A program made the position numbers and the translations under genes. This document shows positions 5,945 through 9,466 of a DNA stretch of 9,466 nucleotides, piece by piece. Position 1 is the first letter of the stretch, and every line of letters begins with the position of its first letter. The notes beneath the pieces are model-generated. The model was given only the letters and a program-made list of their open reading frames with translations, was not told where the DNA came from and did not search any database. Source of the stretch: Anaerolineae bacterium (GTDB lineage Bacteria > Chloroflexota > Anaerolineae > B4-G1 > DUEL01). Location: NCBI GenBank assembly GCA_029932895.1, contig JAOZPF010000100.1:1-9466 (forward strand), written 5' to 3'.

Positions 5945-8178
5945 AATGAGCCGATGGGAACTGCATCGGCGGGGAGCCGTGTGCCCTGGCGGTCGAAAGC
6001 CGGCAGCCGTTCTCCGCTCTCCAGGATGTACATACCTACCAGCAGGTGGTACTCGCCGGGGGACAGGCCGGTGGGGATGGATAGGGTGTGCACGTCGGTG
6101 ATCACCTCGCCGACGTCCCAAAAGCTGGTGGGGTAGGCTCCGCCTTGGGGCTGGGTGTCGTCTTGGGCGTAGGGCGGGCCAGCCGGGGCGGCGAGGTGGA
6201 CAAAGACGGTGTAATCGGCGGGCACGGGAGCCTGGGTGGTCCAGTAGAGGGTGACTGTGAGGGGCTGTGAGTCGTGCACTGTAGTTTGAGCGATGTCGTA
6301 CCCCAGCAGTGTGATCTGGTCGCCCAGGTTGGCGTCCACCTGGTTGGGCACCGCGACGGCGGGGTAGGTCGGCTTCACTGTCTTGACCCGGCTCAGCAGC
6401 ACCAGGCCGAGCGGCGCGCCGCTTGCATCGCTGGCCGGCAGCCGCTCGTCGCTCTGCGGGTCATACCAGCCAACTTCGAGGCTGTAGACAGCGGGGGCGG
6501 GGGCCCACGTCTCGACCGGGACGTGCAGCAGGTCGCAAAAGGCATCCCCAGGTCGCCAGCGGCTGGTTGGGTAGCGGCCCAGGCCGGGGTGGGTGTTGCG
6601 TGCGCCGACAATGCTTTCCTGTGGGCCGAGAAGGTGGACAAAGTAGGCATAATTCTCGTCCGTGGCGGCGATGGCCTGCCAGCAGAGGGTGACAACGATC
6701 TCGCTGCCGGGGCGGACGCGGTCGCTGGAGAGCGAGTAACCAACCAGGTGGATTGTGTCGCCAAAGCGGACGTCGGCCGGTTGGGTGCGGGCGGCGACCT
6801 CCTCGGCGCTGAGCAGCGGCGGCGGGGTGTAGGCGGGGCGGAGCACGCCGACCAGGGCCAGGGTCGCCAGGATGAACATCGAGGCAGCCAGTGTTGCCGC
6901 CGCGCGGCGACGCGCAGGGGCGGGGAACCATTCGCTCACTCCCAGAGCGTAGAGCGGGGCCAGTATAGCCAGGGAGACGAACATATATCGTCCAAAGTCG
7001 GCGGCGGCGCTCACCGTCATGCGGGCAAAGTTCACCAGGAAGGCCACCAGTGGGGCAGTGAGCAGGAGTAGCAAGGTGGCTGGCGGGCACTCCCAGCTAA
7101 CCCGCCCGGAACGGCGACGGGCATAGAAGAGGGCGAGGCCGCCCAGTGTTGCCAGACCTAGCAGCCGGGCCAGGCCGTAGGTCCAGGGGAGTAGTGGTAT
7201 CTGACCGTAGCCAAAGACACCCCACAGCGAGTCGTGGAGAAAGCCCAGTTCGCGGGTTGCCGCCAGGAGGTCGGGGGCGTTCTCCCGCACCCCCCACACA
7301 CTTGTCTGGCTGACCATGCTTGTCGGCTCGCCGTAGAGGAGTATATTGCGGCCCAACCACCACCCTCCGGTCAGGAGGGCGAGGGCGAGGGCGACACCGC
7401 CCAGGCGTAGGAGCTCCCGCCATGCGGCGCGACCGCGGTGGGACAGGGGGGCGTATAGCAGCGCCAGCCCCGCCGTTGGTGCGACCAGCAGGCAGGTCAG
7501 TTTGGTCAGCAGGGCCAGCCCCAGTAGCAACCCCAGCGCGGCGGCGCGGCGCGTGGTTGGACCGCGCACCAGCAAGAGCGATGCCACGTATAGAATCGCC
7601 GCTGCCACCAGATTTGCCAGCGCGTCGTCGTGGACTGAGCTGCTGATAAAGAGGAACATCGGGTTGAGGGCCACCAGCGCCACCGCGCCCGTGGCGACCT
7701 CCAGGCGGTGGGGGAAAAGCTCGTGCGCTGTCCTATAGACCAGGAGGACCGTTCCCGCGCCCATCAGCAATGAGAGCCAGCGCACCAGGTGGACCCCCAG
7801 GGCCACGTCGTGGTAGGGGAACGCTTCCAGGCTGGGGTCGTGGAGGTAGAGATTCTTGTTGTCCACCCCAGCCTCCCACGAGCGGAAGGCCCAATAGGGG
7901 TTGACGTGCGCGATGATGGTTTCTCTGTTTTCGTCCCCCACCCAAAACGTCAGCAACGCTCCCAGCACATAGTAGAGGGGCGGGTGGTGGGCCTTGGTTG
8001 GTTGGCCCGGTTCCAGCACCGGCAGGCGATGTTCCTCCACTAGGAAGCGGATGTTGGCATAGTTCAGCGCTTCGTCCGGGCTTTCGAAAATGGGGTTGAC
8101 GACGGAATAGGCAACGCCCAGTGCCAGGTAGAGGGTCAGCAGAGCGACCAATGTCCACCGTGCTGTGCGCTCGCTCAT
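5929..8178 (-). CDS. GT39/DUF2142-like membrane glycosyltransferase with two C-terminal beta-domains
   Basis: A complete gene of 749 residues starting at the ATG coupled to gene 1. After helix 1 (8-27) comes an extracytoplasmic loop with the acidic SPDE motif (D35-E36). In GT39/PMT enzymes an Asp/Glu in this loop is catalytic. HHPPLYY follows (64-70), then NKNLYLHD (107-114). About eleven membrane helices extend to residue 446, with TGGWWLGRN (270-278), FGYGQIP (322-328) and FGRY (395-398). Basic loops such as YARRRSGR indicate the cytosolic side, placing the tail outside. PAY (448-450) links to two beta-domains (about 468-600 and 616-749); the second carries YTVFVHL, AYPTSFW and PGEYHLLVGMY. 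The likely role is transfer of a sugar from polyprenyl phosphate to a cell-surface acceptor. Donor and acceptor cannot be read from the sequence. DUF2142 is an alternative family name because of the SPDE and GRY motifs. Confidence 0.92.
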   Translation of the reverse strand: MSERTARWTLVALLTLYLALGVAYSVVNPIFESPDEALNYANIRFLVEEHRLPVLEPGQPTKAHHPPLYYVLGALLTFWVGDENRETIIAHVNPYWAFRSWEAGVDNKNLYLHDPSLEAFPYHDVALGVHLVRWLSLLMGAGTVLLVYRTAHELFPHRLEVATGAVALVALNPMFLFISSSVHDDALANLVAAAILYVASLLLVRGPTTRRAAALGLLLGLALLTKLTCLLVAPTAGLALLYAPLSHRGRAAWRELLRLGGVALALALLTGGWWLGRNILLYGEPTSMVSQTSVWGVRENAPDLLAATRELGFLHDSLWGVFGYGQIPLLPWTYGLARLLGLATLGGLALFYARRRSGRVSWECPPATLLLLLTAPLVAFLVNFARMTVSAAADFGRYMFVSLAILAPLYALGVSEWFPAPARRRAAATLAASMFILATLALVGVLRPAYTPPPLLSAEEVAARTQPADVRFGDTIHLVGYSLSSDRVRPGSEIVVTLCWQAIAATDENYAYFVHLLGPQESIVGARNTHPGLGRYPTSRWRPGDAFCDLLHVPVETWAPAPAVYSLEVGWYDPQSDERLPASDASGAPLGLVLLSRVKTVKPTYPAVAVPNQVDANLGDQITLLGYDIAQTTVHDSQPLTVTLYWTTQAPVPADYTVFVHLAAPAGPPYAQDDTQPQGGAYPTSFWDVGEVITDVHTLSIPTGLSPGEYHLLVGMYILESGERLPAFDRQGTRLPADAVPIGSLEVTR

Positions 8179-8193
8179 GGCAAGCTCACCTCT
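8175..8193 (-). promoter_or_regulatory. Coupled gene 1/gene 2 junction: SD plus ATGA overlap
   Basis: The stop of gene 1 (TGA, 8177-8175) overlaps the start of gene 2 (ATG, 8178-8176) as ATGA. An AGAGGT Shine-Dalgarno sequence (8193-8188) lies 9 bases before the ATG. It is read in gene 1 as part of the codons for T-E-V near its C-terminus. This decides the gene 2 start and implies translational coupling by termination-reinitiation. Confidence 0.85.
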
Positions 8194-9466
8194 GTCAATG
8201 GCACGACATCGTCGGTCGTTCGCTCGCCGCTCGTGCCAATCGCTGGCAGCCGGACGCCGCTCTGCAGTAGGTACATTCCCACTTGCAAGTGGTACTCTCC
8301 CGGCAGGATGCCGCTGCTGGGGATAGAGCGCTCGTCGGCGATCACCTCGCCAGGTGACCAGAAGGAGGTGGGATAATCCCCGCCGACGGGCGGCCCGTCG
8401 CTCTGGGCGACGATGCCGTCACCAGGGCCGACCAGATGGACAAAGACCGTATAGTCCTGTTCCAGCGGAGCCAGGGAGGCCCAGTAGAGGGTCAGGGAGA
8501 GCTGACCAGGGGAGCTATCCACGCTGTAGCCGACGAGGGCGATGTCATCCCCCAGGCGGTAGTCGACGGGCGTGGCGTAGGCGGGGACCTCCTCCGTGGA
8601 GGAGATCTTGAGCCAGCCGGCGGTGGCCAATGCGACAGGGTCGCCTGCCCGGTCCGCTACCGCTAGCCTGTGCCCGTCGGCGGGGTCGTAGAGGCCGAGG
8701 TCGAGCCGCAGCCTGGTGGGCGAGAGCGCGGCGGGGTCAACGGGGATCGGGACTGTGTCGCGGATGATCTGTCCTGGCTGCCAGAATGAAGTGGGGTAAT
8801 GACCCAGGCCGGGGTAGGTATCCCGCTGTCCGACCCTGGCCTCCTCCCGACCAAAGAGCTGGGCAAAGAGGACATAGTTGGTGGAGGTGGTTCGCAGCGG
8901 TTCCCAGGTCAGTGTCACCCGTACAGTGTCGCCCGGTTCGACGGCCTCGCGGTCCAGGTCATATCCCAGCAGCCGGGCGAACGGCTCTTCATCCTGCAGA
9001 TAGACCCAGTCCAGCCGGTGTGCTGGCTCTGGCGCGGTGGTCGTCTCGTAGAGCGGCGGGCGGGTATAAGCGGGGGCGAGAAAGCAGGCGAGCCCGGCGA
9101 TGCCCAGCGTCAGCATTGACGCTGTGATGGTTAGTGCTAGGCGGGACGCGCGGCGGCGGCCCACCCAGGCGTCGAGGCCGGCGTAGAGGAGCAGGCCGAT
9201 GGCTGGCAGAACGGGAAAGAGGTAGCGGCCAAAGTTGGGCATGGGGCGGAGAAAGCGGCGGACGATCATGGGGAGGAGGGTGAGGAGAAAGGAGATGGCG
9301 AGGAGGGAGAGTTGCGAGTTGCGAATTGCGAGTTGCGAATTGCGAGTTGCGAGTTGCAAGGGGCGGATGGCGAGCCGGGCCAAGCCGAGGAGAGCGACGA
9401 GGGTGAGAAGGTCGAGTAGGTCATAGATCCAGCGGGAGAGGGGAATCTGGTTATAGCCCAGGCGGC
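8175..9466 (-). CDS. GT-C-type membrane glycosyltransferase, C-terminal part (5' end outside window)
   Basis: The frame is open from the right edge (first full codon at 9464) to TGA at 8177-8175, giving 429 visible residues. An internal TTG at 9383 is not the start: the 27 codons before it encode GYNQIP...WIY, matching GYGQIPLLPWTY in gene 2 and WFNIPVAPWMY in gene 4. Visible residues hold the last four membrane helices (about 16-33, 52-67, 81-97, 108-129), with the conserved FGRY motif before the third. A linker with PAY (131-133) leads to two tandem beta-domains (about 161-285 and 301-429). The second has the family signature YTVFVHL, DYPTSFW and PGEYHLQVGMY. By homology with genes 2 and 4 the missing part is the catalytic N-terminal half, which would transfer sugar from a polyprenyl-phosphate donor on the outer face of the membrane. 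The acceptor is unknown. The cytosolic loop at residues 37-52 is encoded by a 7-bp tandem repeat. Confidence 0.9.
   Translation of the reverse strand, partial: RLGYNQIPLSRWIYDLLDLLTLVALLGLARLAIRPLQLATRNSQLAIRNSQLSLLAISFLLTLLPMIVRRFLRPMPNFGRYLFPVLPAIGLLLYAGLDAWVGRRRASRLALTITASMLTLGIAGLACFLAPAYTRPPLYETTTAPEPAHRLDWVYLQDEEPFARLLGYDLDREAVEPGDTVRVTLTWEPLRTTSTNYVLFAQLFGREEARVGQRDTYPGLGHYPTSFWQPGQIIRDTVPIPVDPAALSPTRLRLDLGLYDPADGHRLAVADRAGDPVALATAGWLKISSTEEVPAYATPVDYRLGDDIALVGYSVDSSPGQLSLTLYWASLAPLEQDYTVFVHLVGPGDGIVAQSDGPPVGGDYPTSFWSPGEVIADERSIPSSGILPGEYHLQVGMYLLQSGVRLPAIGTSGERTTDDVVPLTEVSLP
9307..9369. repeat. 7-bp tandem repeat GCGARTT inside gene 1
   Basis: On the plus strand, units run gcgagtt, gcgaatt, gcgagtt, gcgaatt, gcgagtt, gcgagtt from 9314 to 9355. 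They are flanked by diverged units gagagtt (9307-9313), gcaaggg (9356-9362) and gcggatg (9363-9369). On the coding strand this gives repeats of the heptapeptide N-S-Q-L-A-(I/T)-R in the cytosolic loop before the membrane helix at visible residues 52-67. The unit contains no stop codon in any of six frames. A related block lies at 2447-2502 in gene 4 and shares the odd unit ending in GGG followed by GCGGAT. Confidence 0.93.

Noticed and set aside
5933..6121. Longer N-terminus for gene 3 from an in-frame start near 6121
   Set aside because: It overlaps the end of gene 2 in another frame and is Pro/Arg/His-rich. The GTG at 5932 has a near-perfect SD and the coupled overlap.
9307..9369. CRISPR array or iteron origin from the short repeats
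   Set aside because: Units are 7 bases, directly tandem with no spacers, and lie inside an open membrane-protein gene. There is no AT-rich region or replication gene nearby.
9381..9383. TTG at 9383 as the start of gene 1
   Set aside because: The frame stays open upstream to the edge and the upstream codons align with conserved paralogue sequence, so the gene is truncated by the window rather than starting here.

Overview
The window is one uninterrupted block of coding sequence on the minus strand, read from right to left. It carries five tandem genes for large polytopic membrane proteins that look like GT-C-fold glycosyltransferases (GT39/PMT/ArnT-like, overlapping the DUF2142 type). The first gene (8175-9466) is cut by the right edge and the last (1-981) by the left edge. 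The three in between (5929-8178, 3248-5932, 978-3251) are complete. No non-coding stretch longer than a few bases exists, and I see no promoter, terminator, tRNA, rRNA, IS element or CRISPR array.

Layout in transcription order: gene 1 (3' part: last four membrane helices plus two extracytoplasmic beta-domains), gene 2 (full GT-C core plus two beta-domains), gene 3 (a different GT39 core, an extra soluble segment and three beta-domains), gene 4 (full core like gene 2, plus two beta-domains), gene 5 (N-terminal 327 residues of a core like genes 2 and 4). Each junction is a 4-base stop/start overlap (ATGA, GTGA, ATGA, ATGA). Each has a Shine-Dalgarno sequence inside the last codons of the preceding gene, so the block is almost certainly one translationally coupled operon that continues beyond both edges.

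The recurrent C-terminal module is a roughly 120-130 residue predicted beta-sandwich with the signature Y-T-V-F-V-H-L, then (G/P)-x-Y-P-T-S-F-W, then P-G-x-Y and G-x-Y-(D/L). Nine copies are visible. By membrane topology it lies outside the cytoplasmic membrane, like the sugar-binding or accessory domains at the C-termini of other GT-C enzymes. The natural reading is a locus that builds or decorates a surface glycan, glycolipid or glycoprotein from polyprenyl-phosphate-linked sugars. No sugar-nucleotide, flippase or polymerase gene is present in the window to name the product.

Two genes carry the same unusual 7-bp tandem repeat (GCGAATT/GCGAGTT on the plus strand) inserted in frame in two different cytosolic loops.

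The high GC content, GT39 proteins with this tail and the heptamer repeats together suggest an environmental bacterium, most likely Chloroflexota (Anaerolineae-like). This is an impression from protein style, not proven by any marker gene here.
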